The notes: generated by a model from the letters alone, not told the origin. DNA of 64,000 nucleotides from an uncultured Bacteroidales bacterium (GCA_947166105.1 CAMVCZ010000008.1:28876-92875); one strand, 5' to 3'; positions 33,846 through 42,763 are shown, counted from the stretch's first letter. Program-made: numbers and translations.

Positions 33846-34286
33846 TTATTGCTCCTCCTTTCGTGGAAACTGTTCCATAATTCCACGAGCCACATCTTCT
33901 GGATTCTTGCGCACATCACTATCTAAAACCCTGATAATTGTAAGTCCGATGGCTTGCATCTGCCTGTCCCTTTCTGCATCTCGTTTTTGTGCTTCTTCAG
34001 AAAAATGCGAAGCTCCGTCAATTTCGATTACCAGTTTAAGCTCATAGCAAAAGAAATCGGCAATATAATTCAAAATTGGCCTTTGGCGAAGAAAGAGATA
34101 CCCCGTCTTCTTCCCCTTCAAGCATTTCCAAAGCAGGGCCTCCGAAATCTGCCCATGGCTCCGCAAATTCCTGCTGAACTGCTTCAGCCTTGGATTGTAG
34201 GGATAAAAGTTCGGGCCAAACAGCATCCCCTCGGGGTTAATGCCGTTCTGCCAAAGGTGTTCAGGTGTGATGTCCTTGATGTTCAT
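33846..34286 (-). CDS. DUF559 endonuclease-like protein
   Basis: 146 residues. The DUF559 pattern is complete: RNLRSHGQISEALLWKCL, YLFLRQRPILNYIADFFC and LVIEIDGASHF, with the D...E-x-D residues of a Vsr-like or PD-(D/E)xK fold. The role is unknown; similar proteins sit beside many housekeeping genes. The start overlaps the stop of the trmH-like gene by four bases, so translation is coupled. Confidence 0.85.
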   Translation of the reverse strand: MNIKDITPEHLWQNGINPEGMLFGPNFYPYNPRLKQFSRNLRSHGQISEALLWKCLKGKKTGYLFLRQRPILNYIADFFCYELKLVIEIDGASHFSEEAQKRDAERDRQMQAIGLTIIRVLDSDVRKNPEDVARGIMEQFPRKEEQ

Positions 34287-35020
34287 GGTTTTGTCGTCTC
34301 AGCCATGATGATCCCTCCGGCCACGGCTGCGTTAAGCGACTCGGTCAGGCTGCCACCCATGCGTGGGATGGTAATCGGATGCGTGAGGCAAGGCAGCACC
34401 TCCTTGCGGATGCCGTGCGACTCGCTCCCGATGACGATGAAGCCCTCAGGCTTTTCCTTCATTTGGAAAAGGTTCTCCCCTTCGAGCAAAGCACCATAAA
34501 CCGCCTTGCCCTCGCTTTGGGCCTTTTGCAGAAAAGCAGGCAAATCGGTTTTCCAAACCTTCACCCTGAACAGTGAACCCATTGTGGCCTGCACCGTCTT
34601 GGGGTTCCATAATTCCACGCAATCCATGCTGCACACCACATCACGGATGCCGAACCACTCCGCCGTGCGGATAAGGGTGCCCATGTTGCCCGGGTTGGCG
34701 ATGCCGTCCAAGGCCAAAACGAACTTCGACCTTGGCTCGATTTCGCCTTGCTGCGGAATCCTGACCACGGCGAGGATGCCTGGTGGTGTGTCATGATCGC
34801 TCATCTGCTCCATCTGCACTTCGCTGACGGTTTCGGCCTTAGCGAAAACGGGATAATCCGCGAGAAAGGTTTGGGTGGCATACAGTCCAACGGTCTCGAA
34901 ACCAGAGCGAAACAGTTCCTCAACCATCTTGCGGCCTTCCACTACGAAAAGCCCTAATTCCTTCCTGAATTTCTGCTGCCGCAACGAAGCGACTTGCTTG
35001 ACTAAGTTCTTGGTAATCAT
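34283..35020 (-). CDS. TrmH/SpoU-family RNA 2'-O-methyltransferase
   Basis: 245 residues. It has an N-terminal substrate-binding domain (KELGLFVVEGRKMVEEL) and a SPOUT knot with the three family motifs: GIANPGNMGTLIRTAEWFG, FIVIGSESHGI and IPRMGGSLTESLNAAVAGGI. It methylates a ribose in rRNA or tRNA; the exact site is not clear. The ATG at 35020 fits the family N-terminus. A TACTTTCG sequence at 35055-35062 (minus strand) may be its -7 box, directly after the ribosomal operon terminator. Confidence 0.88.
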   Translation of the reverse strand: MITKNLVKQVASLRQQKFRKELGLFVVEGRKMVEELFRSGFETVGLYATQTFLADYPVFAKAETVSEVQMEQMSDHDTPPGILAVVRIPQQGEIEPRSKFVLALDGIANPGNMGTLIRTAEWFGIRDVVCSMDCVELWNPKTVQATMGSLFRVKVWKTDLPAFLQKAQSEGKAVYGALLEGENLFQMKEKPEGFIVIGSESHGIRKEVLPCLTHPITIPRMGGSLTESLNAAVAGGIIMAETTKP

Positions 35021-35064
35021 TTCTAAATTTGCGCATCTACTTATGTTACTAACGGCGAAAGTAC

Positions 35065-35093
35065 AAAAAAAGGCTGTCCTTTGGAGGACAGCC
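35065..35093 (-). terminator. Terminator of the rpsF-rpsR-rplI operon
   Basis: On the minus strand GGCTGTCCT, loop CCAA and AGGACAGCC are followed by a run of seven T. It is about 50 bases after the rplI stop. Confidence 0.92.
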
Positions 35094-35141
35094 ACTCTCA
35101 AAAAGCACAAAAATAATGCAAATATTATAAATCTTGATTAT

Positions 35142-35591
35142 TTATTCTGCGAAAACGTTGAAGTCGATGTCGACGGCCACTTCCTTGTGGAGTTTCAGTT
35201 TGGCCTTGTATTCGCCGACTTCCTTGATGGCCTCTTCATTGAGGACGATGTGTTTGCGGTCCACTTCGATGCCAGAGGCTTCCTTGATGGCGTTGGCAAT
35301 CATGATGGTGTTGACCGAGCCGAAAATCTTGCCTGTGGCGGCAGCCTTGGCAGGGATTTGCAACTTCAGGCCTTCCAAAGCCTTGGCTTTCTCAAGAGCC
35401 TCGTTCTTGATTTTCTCTTCCTTGTGGGCTTGTTGGCGCATCTCTTCGGCCAAAATCTTGCGGTTGCGCTCGGTGGCTAAGATGCCTAAGCCTTGAGGGA
35501 TGAGGAAGTTGCGGCCATAGCCAGGCTTCACGGTGACGATGTCGTTCTTATATCCTAAGTTGTTGACGTCTTGTTTCAGAATGATATCCAT
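35142..35591 (-). CDS. rplI: 50S ribosomal protein L9
   Basis: 149 residues. The N-terminal RNA-binding domain (MDIILKQDVNNLGYKNDIV) with VKPGYGRNFLIPQGL is diagnostic of bL9. A long connecting helix and the C-terminal domain (GKIFGSVNTIMIANAIKE) follow, complete. It binds 23S rRNA domain V near the L1 stalk. Last gene of rpsF-rpsR-rplI, 18 bases after rpsR, and followed by a terminator. Confidence 0.97.
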   Translation of the reverse strand: MDIILKQDVNNLGYKNDIVTVKPGYGRNFLIPQGLGILATERNRKILAEEMRQQAHKEEKIKNEALEKAKALEGLKLQIPAKAAATGKIFGSVNTIMIANAIKEASGIEVDRKHIVLNEEAIKEVGEYKAKLKLHKEVAVDIDFNVFAE

Positions 35592-35609
35592 GTGTTGTCC
35601 TCCTTCAAA

Positions 35610-35885
35610 TTATTTCAAACAATCTGCTACGAATGGCATCAGGGCGAGGTGGCGGGCACGCTTGATGGCTTGGGCAACCTTGCGCTGGTATTTGCTGGAA
35701 GTGCCGGTGATGCGGCGGGGCAGGATCTTACCCTGCTCGTTGACGAACTTCAGCAAGAAGTCGGCATCCTTGTAGTCGATGTACTTGATGCGGTTCTTCT
35801 TGAAGCGGCAGTATTTCTTTCTCTTGGTATCGACTGCTATGGGAGTCAAATATTTGATGTCGTTGTTGTTGTTCACTTGTGCCAT
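35610..35885 (-). CDS. rpsR: 30S ribosomal protein S18
   Basis: 91 residues, complete. [20 protein letters not shown], the [20 protein letters not shown] motif and [19 protein letters not shown] are typical of bS18, which pairs with S6 on the platform of the small subunit. Gene order rpsF-rpsR-rplI is the conserved one; there is no ssb between. Confidence 0.97.
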   Translation of the reverse strand: MAQVNNNNDIKYLTPIAVDTKRKKYCRFKKNRIKYIDYKDADFLLKFVNEQGKILPRRITGTSSKYQRKVAQAIKRARHLALMPFVADCLK

Positions 35886-35911
35886 TTTTCTTCGGTTTTA
35901 ATTGTTCAACA

Positions 35912-36265
35912 TTAGGCTTGTGCTTCTTCTGCGGCGGCTTCGGCCTTCTTGCGCTTCTTCTCGTTGTAGGCAATAGCGTGCTTGTCGAGTTTCACGGTGA
36001 GGAAACGCAGGATGCGTTCGTCGCGCTTCAGTTCGGTTTCGACATCGGCGATGACATTACCTTCGGCCTTGTACTCAATGAGTTGGTAAAAGCCTGTGGA
36101 TTTCTTCTGGATGGGGTAGGCAAGTTTCTTCATGCCCCAGTTCTCTTCATGAACGATCTCTGCACCAGCACCGGTCAGATGATCTTCATACTTCTTTACC
36201 GCTTCCTTCATCTGTTCGTCAGACAAAACGGGAGTTAAAATGAAAACGGTTTCGTACTGATTCAT
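35912..36265 (-). CDS. rpsF: 30S ribosomal protein S6
   Basis: 117 residues. [20 protein letters not shown] at the start and [20 protein letters not shown] are family hallmarks. The C-terminal tail is Lys/Glu/Ala-rich ([15 protein letters not shown]), common in Bacteroidota. First gene of the operon. The ATG at 36265 is preferred because a -7 box at 36323-36330 gives a leader of about 55 bases. Confidence 0.97.
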   Translation of the reverse strand: MNQYETVFILTPVLSDEQMKEAVKKYEDHLTGAGAEIVHEENWGMKKLAYPIQKKSTGFYQLIEYKAEGNVIADVETELKRDERILRFLTVKLDKHAIAYNEKKRKKAEAAAEEAQA

Positions 36266-36322
36266 AACTGTTTGATTGTTAAATGAATAAATTGTTATTG
36301 TTGTTTGCTTGATTTGCGGGTG

Positions 36323-36330
36323 CAAAAGTA
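36323..36330 (-). promoter_or_regulatory. -7 box of the rpsF operon
   Basis: TACTTTTG on the minus strand. It lies between the wecB stop (36347) and rpsF. Confidence 0.65.
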
Positions 36331-36346
36331 CGGATTTTTTCCTAAT

Positions 36347-37528
36347 CTACAGCGATTTGCACAAAATAATTTTTTCCAACATAAATTCCGCTGCATGGCC
36401 GTCGCCGAAGATTTCGGGGAACACGGTCGGCGGATTGTCCTTGAAATGCCGCCAAGCCTGCATGATGCGGCTTTCATCGGCGTCGGCGAGGATGGCGTTG
36501 CCGGTCTGCACGATTTCAACCCATTCCGTCTCAGGCCGGAGGATAATGCAAGGCTTCTTGAAAAAATAAGCCTCTTTTTGCACGCCGCCCGAGTCGGTCA
36601 TGACCAAACGCGCATGACGCTCCAAGGCTATCATCTCCAAAAACGATACGGGAGGGATAAGGCTGATGTTCGTGTTGTTGAAAACTTGCTTCTGCAACTC
36701 CTCATCTAGGTTGGTTTTCAAGAGTTTGGAAGTTCGCGGATGCAAAGGCAACACGATTCGACATTCTTCAGAAAGCCTGATGATGGCCTTGAAAATTGCG
36801 CTCAGCCTTTCGGGATGGTCAGTGTTGCTGTCGCGATGGATGGTGGCCAAAACGAAGGGTTTCCCGCTGAGGTTCAGTCGGTTGATGATGTCGGTTTTGG
36901 TTTCGGCGATGTCGGCAAAGTGCAGGCTGTTGTCATACATGATGTCGCCACAATGGAAGACTCTTGGATTGTCGATGGTTGGCGAAGAGGCCGTTGGACC
37001 CTGAGCCTGACGAAGGGTCGGAGCGCCGTCCTCTTCGACTGGGAAACCTTCGCGTTTCAAGTTCTCCAGTCCGGATTTGGTGGGCGAGAAGAGCAGGGTG
37101 GAGCAGTGGTCGCAAACGATGCGGTTGATTTCCTCGGGCATGGCTTTGTTGAACGAGCGCAGTCCCGCCTCGATGTGGACGATGGGCACGTGGATTTTGG
37201 CGGCGGCCACGGCTCCGGCGAGGGTCGAGTTGGTGTCGCCGTAAAGCACGATGAAGTCGGGCTGCTCTTTTATTAATATGTCCTCGATGCCTTCGGTCAT
37301 GCGAGCGGTTTGAACGCCGTGCGAGGCCGAGCCGACATGCAAATTATAATCGGGACGCGGAATTTGGAGTTCGTCGAAAAACACCTGCGACATGTTGTCG
37401 TCGTAGTGCTGCCCCGTGTGGACGATGATTTCCTGTATTTGGTCTTTGTAATGGTTCCTGATGGCGCGGCTCAGTGCAGCGGCCTTGATGATTTGGGGAC
37501 GCGCCCCGATGATGGTGACGAGTTTCAT
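36347..37528 (-). CDS. wecB: UDP-N-acetylglucosamine 2-epimerase (non-hydrolysing) with a repeat insertion
   Basis: 393 residues. VTIIGARPQIIKAAALSRAI, HTGQHYDDNMSQVFF, LYGDTNSTLAGAVAA and the VHIEAGLRSF motif are complete, as are SGGVQKEAYFFKKPCI and the final UDP-binding part. It makes UDP-ManNAc for surface glycans. Residues of about 163-187 (EEDGAPTLRQAQGPTASSPT) are an extra loop. Its centre is encoded by a dispersed palindrome (36996-37019) read in frame, between GLENLKREG and VFHCGDIMYDN. The frame is intact and all motifs remain, so it is probably active. Confidence 0.9.
   Translation of the reverse strand: MKLVTIIGARPQIIKAAALSRAIRNHYKDQIQEIIVHTGQHYDDNMSQVFFDELQIPRPDYNLHVGSASHGVQTARMTEGIEDILIKEQPDFIVLYGDTNSTLAGAVAAAKIHVPIVHIEAGLRSFNKAMPEEINRIVCDHCSTLLFSPTKSGLENLKREGFPVEEDGAPTLRQAQGPTASSPTIDNPRVFHCGDIMYDNSLHFADIAETKTDIINRLNLSGKPFVLATIHRDSNTDHPERLSAIFKAIIRLSEECRIVLPLHPRTSKLLKTNLDEELQKQVFNNTNISLIPPVSFLEMIALERHARLVMTDSGGVQKEAYFFKKPCIILRPETEWVEIVQTGNAILADADESRIMQAWRHFKDNPPTVFPEIFGDGHAAEFMLEKIILCKSL
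36996..37019. repeat. Dispersed palindrome, copy 3 (inside wecB)
   Basis: GGACCCTGAGCCTGACGAAG followed by GGTC, same family as at 592 and 3377; on the gene strand it is read as TLRQAQGP. Confidence 0.8.
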
Positions 37529-37542
37529 GGTTTGTCTTGTTG

Positions 37543-38238
37543 TTAGAAGGTCATTTCTCCGTAGTCGCGGAAACTATGGTAGCGTTCGATGCCGATGATG
37601 ATGTGGTCGACGACTGTGATGTCCAACAATTTGCCGGCGGCGACGAATTTTTTGGTCAACAGGCGGTCGTCCTCGCTGGGGCGTGTGTTGCCCGAAGGGT
37701 GGTTGTGCCCCAAAACGATGCAAGATGCCCCGATGTTCAGGGCACTCTTGAAGATGATTCTCGGGTCGGCGATGACGTTGGAAGTGCCGCCGTTGCTGAC
37801 ACATTCCACCTTGAGCACATGGTGGCTTTGGTCGAGGTACATGACCAAGAAATGTTCTTGTCGCGGGTCGTCGATGAAAGGCAAAAAGCGCTCGAAAGTG
37901 TCTTTTGAGTCTTTCACCTCGGCGGGCAGGTTGGCTTCGGCGGCGCGGCGGCGTTTGCCGAGTTCGAGGGCGGCCATGATGGTGATGGCCTTGGCCTCGC
38001 CTATGCCTTTGTGGCGCATTAGGTCACTCAAAGTGAGGTTGGAGAGGCTGATGAGGTTGTTGTCGACGCTGTCAAGGATGCGGCGCGACAGTTCCACCGC
38101 CGACAGTTCGCTGTTGCCCGATCCGATGAGGATGGCTATGAGTTCGGCATTGCTCAATGCGGCCTTGCCTTTGGCCATCATTTTCTCGCGTGGGCGGTCG
38201 TCGGCAGCCCATTCCTTGATGGATTTTTTCTCGTTCAT
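37543..38238 (-). CDS. radC: RadC-family JAB-domain protein
   Basis: 231 residues. The N-terminal helix-hairpin-helix part (ALSNAELIAILIGSG, LMRHKGIGEAKAITIMAA) is followed by the JAB metalloprotease-like fold with LGHNHPSGNTRPSEDD near 179, which carries the H-x-H...S...D metal residues. The role is not known despite the name; it is not a confirmed repair protein. It is 14 bases upstream of wecB on the same strand, which suggests co-transcription. Confidence 0.92.
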   Translation of the reverse strand: MNEKKSIKEWAADDRPREKMMAKGKAALSNAELIAILIGSGNSELSAVELSRRILDSVDNNLISLSNLTLSDLMRHKGIGEAKAITIMAALELGKRRRAAEANLPAEVKDSKDTFERFLPFIDDPRQEHFLVMYLDQSHHVLKVECVSNGGTSNVIADPRIIFKSALNIGASCIVLGHNHPSGNTRPSEDDRLLTKKFVAAGKLLDITVVDHIIIGIERYHSFRDYGEMTF

Positions 38239-38250
38239 GTCATCTCAACC

Positions 38251-38281
38251 AAAAAAGCCCCTTCCACATTGTAGAAGAGGC
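38251..38281 (-). terminator. Terminator of rpsT
   Basis: On the minus strand GCCTCTTC and GAAGGGGC pair across a 9-base loop, followed by T6. It lies between rpsT and radC. Confidence 0.82.
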
Positions 38282-38308
38282 ACCAACATGTATGAATAAA
38301 ACTTCCAA

Positions 38309-38563
38309 TTATGCCAATTTTGCCGTGAACTTCGAGAGTTTCGACTTCAGGTTGGCGGCTTTGTTCTTGTGGATGATGCCGCGCTTGGCCACCTTGTCGA
38401 TGATGGAGTACAACTTCGAAAGTTGACCCTCGGCCTCCGACTTGTTAGTTAAAGCCCTGAATTTCTTGACCTCGTTACGCATGTTCTTGGCGTAATAGCG
38501 ATTGTGCAAACGTCTTTTTTCTGACTGACGGACTCTCTTTAATGCATCTTTGTGATTTGCCAT
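38309..38563 (-). CDS. rpsT: 30S ribosomal protein S20
   Basis: 84 residues, complete. MANHKDALKRVRQSEKRRL, YYAKNMRNEVKKFRA and the final GIIHKNKAANLKSKLSKF are typical of bS20. It binds 16S rRNA at the base of the small subunit. Monocistronic, with a clean promoter (38610-38639) and a terminator. Confidence 0.97.
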   Translation of the reverse strand: MANHKDALKRVRQSEKRRLHNRYYAKNMRNEVKKFRALTNKSEAEGQLSKLYSIIDKVAKRGIIHKNKAANLKSKLSKFTAKLA

Positions 38564-38609
38564 ATCTCTTATTCCTTTTTTCTTATATAATTCTTCTTGA
38601 ATCGGGCTG

Positions 38610-38639
38610 CAAAATTACAACTTTTCTGCGAATTGCAAA
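38610..38639 (-). promoter_or_regulatory. Promoter of rpsT
   Basis: On the minus strand TTTG (38639-38636), an 18-base spacer, and TAATTTTG (38617-38610). A near-perfect Bacteroidota promoter. Confidence 0.8.
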
Positions 38640-38683
38640 CCGATTTGTTGAAATTTTTTCTTTCAATTGCTTAAATATATGAT

Positions 38684-39970
38684 TCAAAGCGTGTTAAATG
38701 CCATTTTTTCCTCGTTTTCGCGATGGATGATTTCGCAGAGCCTTATATTAATGAAGGTGTTCTTTTCCAAACCTTTTCCGTTGGCGACGATGGGAATGTA
38801 GTTTTCGCCGTAGCCTCGCGCAATGCCTTTGCTGTCAATGCGTTCGATGAGCATCCGTTGGCTGCGGCCTTGCATCATTTCAAAGTATTTGGTCTTGTTC
38901 TCCAACGAAATCCGCCGCATCACCTCGCTCCGTTCCGATTTCACTTTTTCAGGCACTTGGTTGGGCATGGTGGCGGCTTTTGTTCCCGTGCGCACCGAAT
39001 ATTTGAACGTGTGGATATGGCTGAAGCCGATTTCGCGGGCGAAGTCGCAACTTTCCTTGAAGGTTTGTTCGGTTTCGCCAGGGAAGCCCACGATGATGTC
39101 GGTGGTGAGGTTGAAGTCGGGGCGGAAGGTTTTGATGCGTTGGCACATCTCGCGGAATTGGTTGGCGGTGTAATGCCGATTCATGCGTTTCAGGGTGTCG
39201 TCGGAGCCGCTTTGCAGGCAGATGTGCATGTGCGGCGCGAGTTTTTCGTGTTGGAACAAAGCCAAAAAACGGTCGCTGAACTGGTCCGGCTCGATGGACG
39301 AAACGCGCACGCGGAAGTCGCCGTTGATGTCCAAAATGTTTTCTACGAGTTGCTCGAAATTAGTGTTTTCGTGCTGGTAACGCCCCATGTTTACGCCCGT
39401 CAGAACGATTTCCTTGAAGCCGTGGGCGACAACCTCGCGTACATTATTATAGATGTCTTCGGCGGGGCGGCTCGTTGCCCTGCCGCGCACCATCGGGATG
39501 ATGCAATAGGAACAGAAATTGTTGCAGCCGTCGTGTATTTTGATGAGGCTGCGGGTGTGGAAAGTGTCGAAAGCGGGTCGGTAGCTGAAGAGGTCGCGGT
39601 CGTAGCCTTCGGGGTCGCTGTGGCCGTTTCGGAAATGCTCGTCGATGATGTCGAACAGGGCCGCTTTGCGCTCGTTGTCGATGACATAATCCGCCATGCC
39701 CGATTGCAAAAGTTCCTCCTTCCTGTGGTTCACCATGCACCCTGTGACGGCAATCAGTGCTTCGGGATGCTTCCGCCTGATTTGGTGGATGGCTTGGCGG
39801 CATTTCTGGTCGCTCGTGTTGGTGACGGTGCAGGTGTTCACAACGAAGACGTCAATTTCGTCGTCATCGTTTTCCGCGATTTCATATCCCGCCGCCTTGA
39901 ACCGCGACGCCAAAGCGTCGGTTTCATACAGGTTGACACGGCAACCGAGGGTTTTGAAGGAGATTTTCAT
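38684..39970 (-). CDS. mtaB: tRNA t6A37 methylthiotransferase
   Basis: 428 residues. The N-terminal UPF0004 domain has the three cluster-binding cysteines (TLGCRVN, VVNTCTVT, VTGCMV). The radical SAM motif is CNNFCSYCIIP near 150, and a TRAM-like domain ends the protein. LGCRVNLYETDAL distinguishes the MtaB group, which adds methylthio groups to t6A37 of tRNA. The start overlaps the miaB stop by four bases, so the two methylthiotransferases are translated together. Confidence 0.9.
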   Translation of the reverse strand: MKISFKTLGCRVNLYETDALASRFKAAGYEIAENDDDEIDVFVVNTCTVTNTSDQKCRQAIHQIRRKHPEALIAVTGCMVNHRKEELLQSGMADYVIDNERKAALFDIIDEHFRNGHSDPEGYDRDLFSYRPAFDTFHTRSLIKIHDGCNNFCSYCIIPMVRGRATSRPAEDIYNNVREVVAHGFKEIVLTGVNMGRYQHENTNFEQLVENILDINGDFRVRVSSIEPDQFSDRFLALFQHEKLAPHMHICLQSGSDDTLKRMNRHYTANQFREMCQRIKTFRPDFNLTTDIIVGFPGETEQTFKESCDFAREIGFSHIHTFKYSVRTGTKAATMPNQVPEKVKSERSEVMRRISLENKTKYFEMMQGRSQRMLIERIDSKGIARGYGENYIPIVANGKGLEKNTFINIRLCEIIHRENEEKMAFNTL

Positions 39971-41352
39971 TTCACCAACACCCCCTCAATCGACAGCGGC
40001 GAAGCCGAAGTAACCTTTACCTTCACAATCTGCCCGATGAGGCTGGTGTCTTTGGAGGCAAAGCGGATGACGATTTTGCCTTCGGTGTGGCCGGTGAGGT
40101 AGCCGTTTTTGCGGTCATGGCTCTCCACGAGCATCTTCACGGTTTTCCCGATGAGGCCTTGATTATAGACGAGGCTGTGCTTCATTAGTTCCTCGGTGAG
40201 GCGGTGGTAACGCTCGCGCTTCACTTCCTTGGGCACGTCGTCGTCCCATTCGGAGGCCACCGCGCCTGGGCGCACGCTGTATTGCGCGATGAACGCCATG
40301 TTGTACTTGAACTCCTCCATAGCCTTGCGCGTGTTCTCAAACTCCTCCTCGGTTTCGTGCGTAAAGCCCACGATGATGTCGGTGAAGATGGTGGCGGTGG
40401 GCAATAACCTTCTGATAGTCTGAATGATGTGTCGGTAGGTTTCCAAATTGTGGTGGCGGTTCATGCGTTGCAGCATATTGTCGTCGCCACTTTGGATGGG
40501 GATGTGGATTTGCTTGCCGAGGCAGTCGTATTGCGCCATCACCTCGATGACGTCGTCTTTCATGTCGCGGGGATGCGGCGCGGTGTAATACACCCAAAAC
40601 TCCTTGCCGCTGGCTTTTCCGAACTCGCCCACGCGGCGCAGAAGTTCCGCAAAATCAATCTCTTCGCCTTTCTTGTCGAGACCGTAGGAATTGACGTTTT
40701 GTCCCAACAAAGTGATGCTCTTGTAGCCCTTTTCGACCAACGCCTTCAGTTCGGCCAGAATCTCTTCTGAAAGTCTCGAAACCTCGCGTCCACGGGTGTA
40801 GGGCACGGCGCAATAGGTGCAAAACTTGTTGCAGCCGTTCTGAATCGGGATGAAGGCCTCGAAATTGGAGGTTTGCGTCGGCACAATCGACCAAAACTTG
40901 TCCATGTTGGCCGAGGGATTGATTTTGTCGTTTTTGTGGAACAGCGGCGCAATGGGTTTGACAACAGGCTGAAAACCAATCTCTTCTCCGAACCTTAACG
41001 AGGCTGGCGTGACGATGCCATATTGCCTGATCATGTCGGGCAGTTTGGGCAGGTCGTTCATCGGGAATACCAAGTCGAAGAGCTTGAGGAAACGCTCTCG
41101 GTCGGCGGGCAGCACGCATCCCGACACGAAAGTGATGACGCTTTGGCGGTTCTTCATGGCGTTCCATTTCTCGATGCGGCCATACACCTTGTCGATGCCT
41201 TTTTGGCGCACCGAGCAGGCAATGATGCCGAGGATGGTGGCCTCGTCTTCGTTTTCGGTTTGCACGAAGCCCATGCCGTTGAGCACCGTGCGCACGCGCT
41301 CTGAGTCGCTGAGGTTCATTTGGCAGCCTAAGGGGAGGAGGTAATATTTCAT
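39967..41352 (-). CDS. miaB: MiaB-family tRNA methylthiotransferase
   Basis: 461 residues. LPLGCQMNLSDSERV, IIACSVRQKGIDKV and FVSGCVLP carry the first cluster; CNKFCTYCAVPYTRGRE near 174 is the radical SAM site; a TRAM domain ends the protein. The motif ACSVRQK fits MiaB, which acts on i6A37 of tRNA. An assignment to another methylthiotransferase subgroup cannot be fully excluded. An AACTG-type repeat touches the ATG at 41352. Confidence 0.85.
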   Translation of the reverse strand: MKYYLLPLGCQMNLSDSERVRTVLNGMGFVQTENEDEATILGIIACSVRQKGIDKVYGRIEKWNAMKNRQSVITFVSGCVLPADRERFLKLFDLVFPMNDLPKLPDMIRQYGIVTPASLRFGEEIGFQPVVKPIAPLFHKNDKINPSANMDKFWSIVPTQTSNFEAFIPIQNGCNKFCTYCAVPYTRGREVSRLSEEILAELKALVEKGYKSITLLGQNVNSYGLDKKGEEIDFAELLRRVGEFGKASGKEFWVYYTAPHPRDMKDDVIEVMAQYDCLGKQIHIPIQSGDDNMLQRMNRHHNLETYRHIIQTIRRLLPTATIFTDIIVGFTHETEEEFENTRKAMEEFKYNMAFIAQYSVRPGAVASEWDDDVPKEVKRERYHRLTEELMKHSLVYNQGLIGKTVKMLVESHDRKNGYLTGHTEGKIVIRFASKDTSLIGQIVKVKVTSASPLSIEGVLVK

Positions 41353-41390
41353 TCAGTTGTCAATTGAAAGTTAATAGTTTACAGTTGGAG
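41353..41390 (-). repeat. AACTG-type leader repeat, copy A
   Basis: On the minus strand AACTGTAAACTATTAACT and CAATTGACAACTGA run directly into the miaB ATG. Same family as at 1961 and 60404. Confidence 0.7.
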
Positions 41391-41411
41391 GGCTGTCACA
41401 TTGTGGCAGCC
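41391..41411. repeat. GGCTGTCACA hairpin, copy A
   Basis: A 21-base near-perfect palindrome, GGCTGTCACA-T-TGTGGCAGCC, upstream of the AACTG run of miaB. A second copy lies at 60435-60455, also next to an AACTG run. Confidence 0.75.
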
Positions 41412-41439
41412 GTTTCTGTTTTATTGGAGATTGACATCG

Positions 41440-41470
41440 CCCGATAGTGCTCGGGTCGCCCTTTCAGGGC
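41440..41470. repeat. Double hairpin element
   Basis: Two small hairpins, CCCGA/TCGGG (41440-41455) and GCCCT/AGGGC (41458-41470), lie side by side between miaB and the lipoate ligase gene. They look like a dispersed palindromic element; only one copy is seen here. They might also end lplA transcription, but there is no T run. Confidence 0.5.
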
Positions 41471-41513
41471 TCAACGTAAACCCCAATCTGGCTGCAAAAA
41501 TACGAATAAAAGT

Positions 41514-42476
41514 TCAGCGGTAAACCAAATTCACAACATCCCGAAGAATCTCCCTACCCTCATCAAAGGCGGGAATCATCTTTGTGCTACAACCTTTCAA
41601 CAATCTTTCTGCCTGTGCAATGATTTCAGTGTCAAGGCAGTCCGAGGCAATTTGGACATCCTTGATGATGGCGTTGGCTTCGTCAATTTCAAGTGCGATT
41701 TCCACGCCGCCCCATGGAAAACGGGCTTTTTTCGTGGTCTTGAACTGCTCCCAGCGACCAAACAAGAAATCTCGCGAAGAGATTGCCGACTTGATGGTTT
41801 GCACCTCGCTTAAATTAATAAAGGTGTCGAAATCCAAAACTTCGGCCTTGTCTCCGTAAATCTTCTCGAACGCGGCAATCAAAGGCTGCTTGATGTTTTC
41901 GGAAGTGAGTTCTGGGACGAGTTCGCTCAAGTTGATGACGCGCGAGGCCACGCTCTTCACACCGTTTTTCATCAGCTTGGCTTTATCGACGATGAGGTAG
42001 CGTTGCATCATCGTGCCGTCGGTCTTGATGAGGATGGTGCCGTGGTGCAGGTCGTTTTGTTTGCCTTTGGCGAAGGCGTTGCCGCTGAACTTGCGCCCTT
42101 GGCAAGTGAGGTCATTGCGGCCTGAAATCTCGGTCGTTAGGTCGTAGGAGAGGAGCGCGTCCTGAATCACGGAGAGTTGCTTCTTCACGTCATACAGCTT
42201 TTTGTCGGCGACAAAAGAGAAGTTGATGTTACCCAAGTCATGATACACCGCGCCGCCGCCCGTGCCACGCCGCATGAGGTGGCCGTGTTCGTCAAGCAGC
42301 AATTTGACGTTGCACTCCGAATAAGGGTTCTGGTTGTAGCCGATGACCACCGTCCTTTGGTTCTTCCAAAGGTACATCGTAATGGTGTTTTCCTCTTGGT
42401 TGTCAGTAAGATACTGCTCAACAGCGCGGTTGAGGAAGGGATTGTATTGGTTGCTGATGATGATTTGAAGTTTCAT
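41514..42476 (-). CDS. lplA: Lipoate-protein ligase
   Basis: 320 residues, LplA/BPL fold. RRGTGGGAVYHDLGNINFSF is the lipoyl-binding loop, RNDLTCQGRKFSGNAF holds the catalytic Lys region, and a C-terminal accessory domain (FLFGRWEQFKTTKKARFPWG) is present. It attaches free lipoate, through lipoyl-AMP, to the E2 and GcvH proteins in the cytoplasm. The ATG at 42476 follows a -7 box at 42528-42535. Monocistronic. Confidence 0.92.
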   Translation of the reverse strand: MKLQIIISNQYNPFLNRAVEQYLTDNQEENTITMYLWKNQRTVVIGYNQNPYSECNVKLLLDEHGHLMRRGTGGGAVYHDLGNINFSFVADKKLYDVKKQLSVIQDALLSYDLTTEISGRNDLTCQGRKFSGNAFAKGKQNDLHHGTILIKTDGTMMQRYLIVDKAKLMKNGVKSVASRVINLSELVPELTSENIKQPLIAAFEKIYGDKAEVLDFDTFINLSEVQTIKSAISSRDFLFGRWEQFKTTKKARFPWGGVEIALEIDEANAIIKDVQIASDCLDTEIIAQAERLLKGCSTKMIPAFDEGREILRDVVNLVYR

Positions 42477-42527
42477 TCGATCCAAATTAGACAAAACAAT
42501 TCTTTGAACGCATTGGGATTTAAGTTG

Positions 42528-42535
42528 CAAAGGTA
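42528..42535 (-). promoter_or_regulatory. -7 box of lplA
   Basis: TACCTTTG on the minus strand, about 52 bases before the ATG. From here to 42732 on the plus strand I see no gene. Confidence 0.6.
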
Positions 42536-42732
42536 AGTTTTTCCATCAAATTGTAAAACTGTAGTGTAATTTTTGTGGTTTTGCACTTGGGAATGATGGA
42601 GCTCATGTGGAGAAAGACTTTTCGTTTTCGGGATTGGTGGAAGAAGGAAATTGTTGAGAGATTTCGCGGTCAGCCTACCTTTTCTTTAGCGTAGTGTAGT
42701 TCTCGCAGAAGTGGTGAAAAAACGGCAAAATG

Positions 42733-42763
42733 TTTGCTTATCGGAAAACTTTTCATAACTTTG
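42733..42763 (+). promoter_or_regulatory. Promoter of the toxin-antitoxin pair
   Basis: TTTG at 42733-42736, an exact 19-base spacer, and TAACTTTG at 42756-42763; the toxin ATG is 21 bases later. Confidence 0.8.

Noticed and set aside
38723..40102. Plus-strand ORF of 459 codons opposite mtaB
   Set aside because: Shadow of a convincing radical SAM gene; Val/Ala/Gly-rich with no domain.
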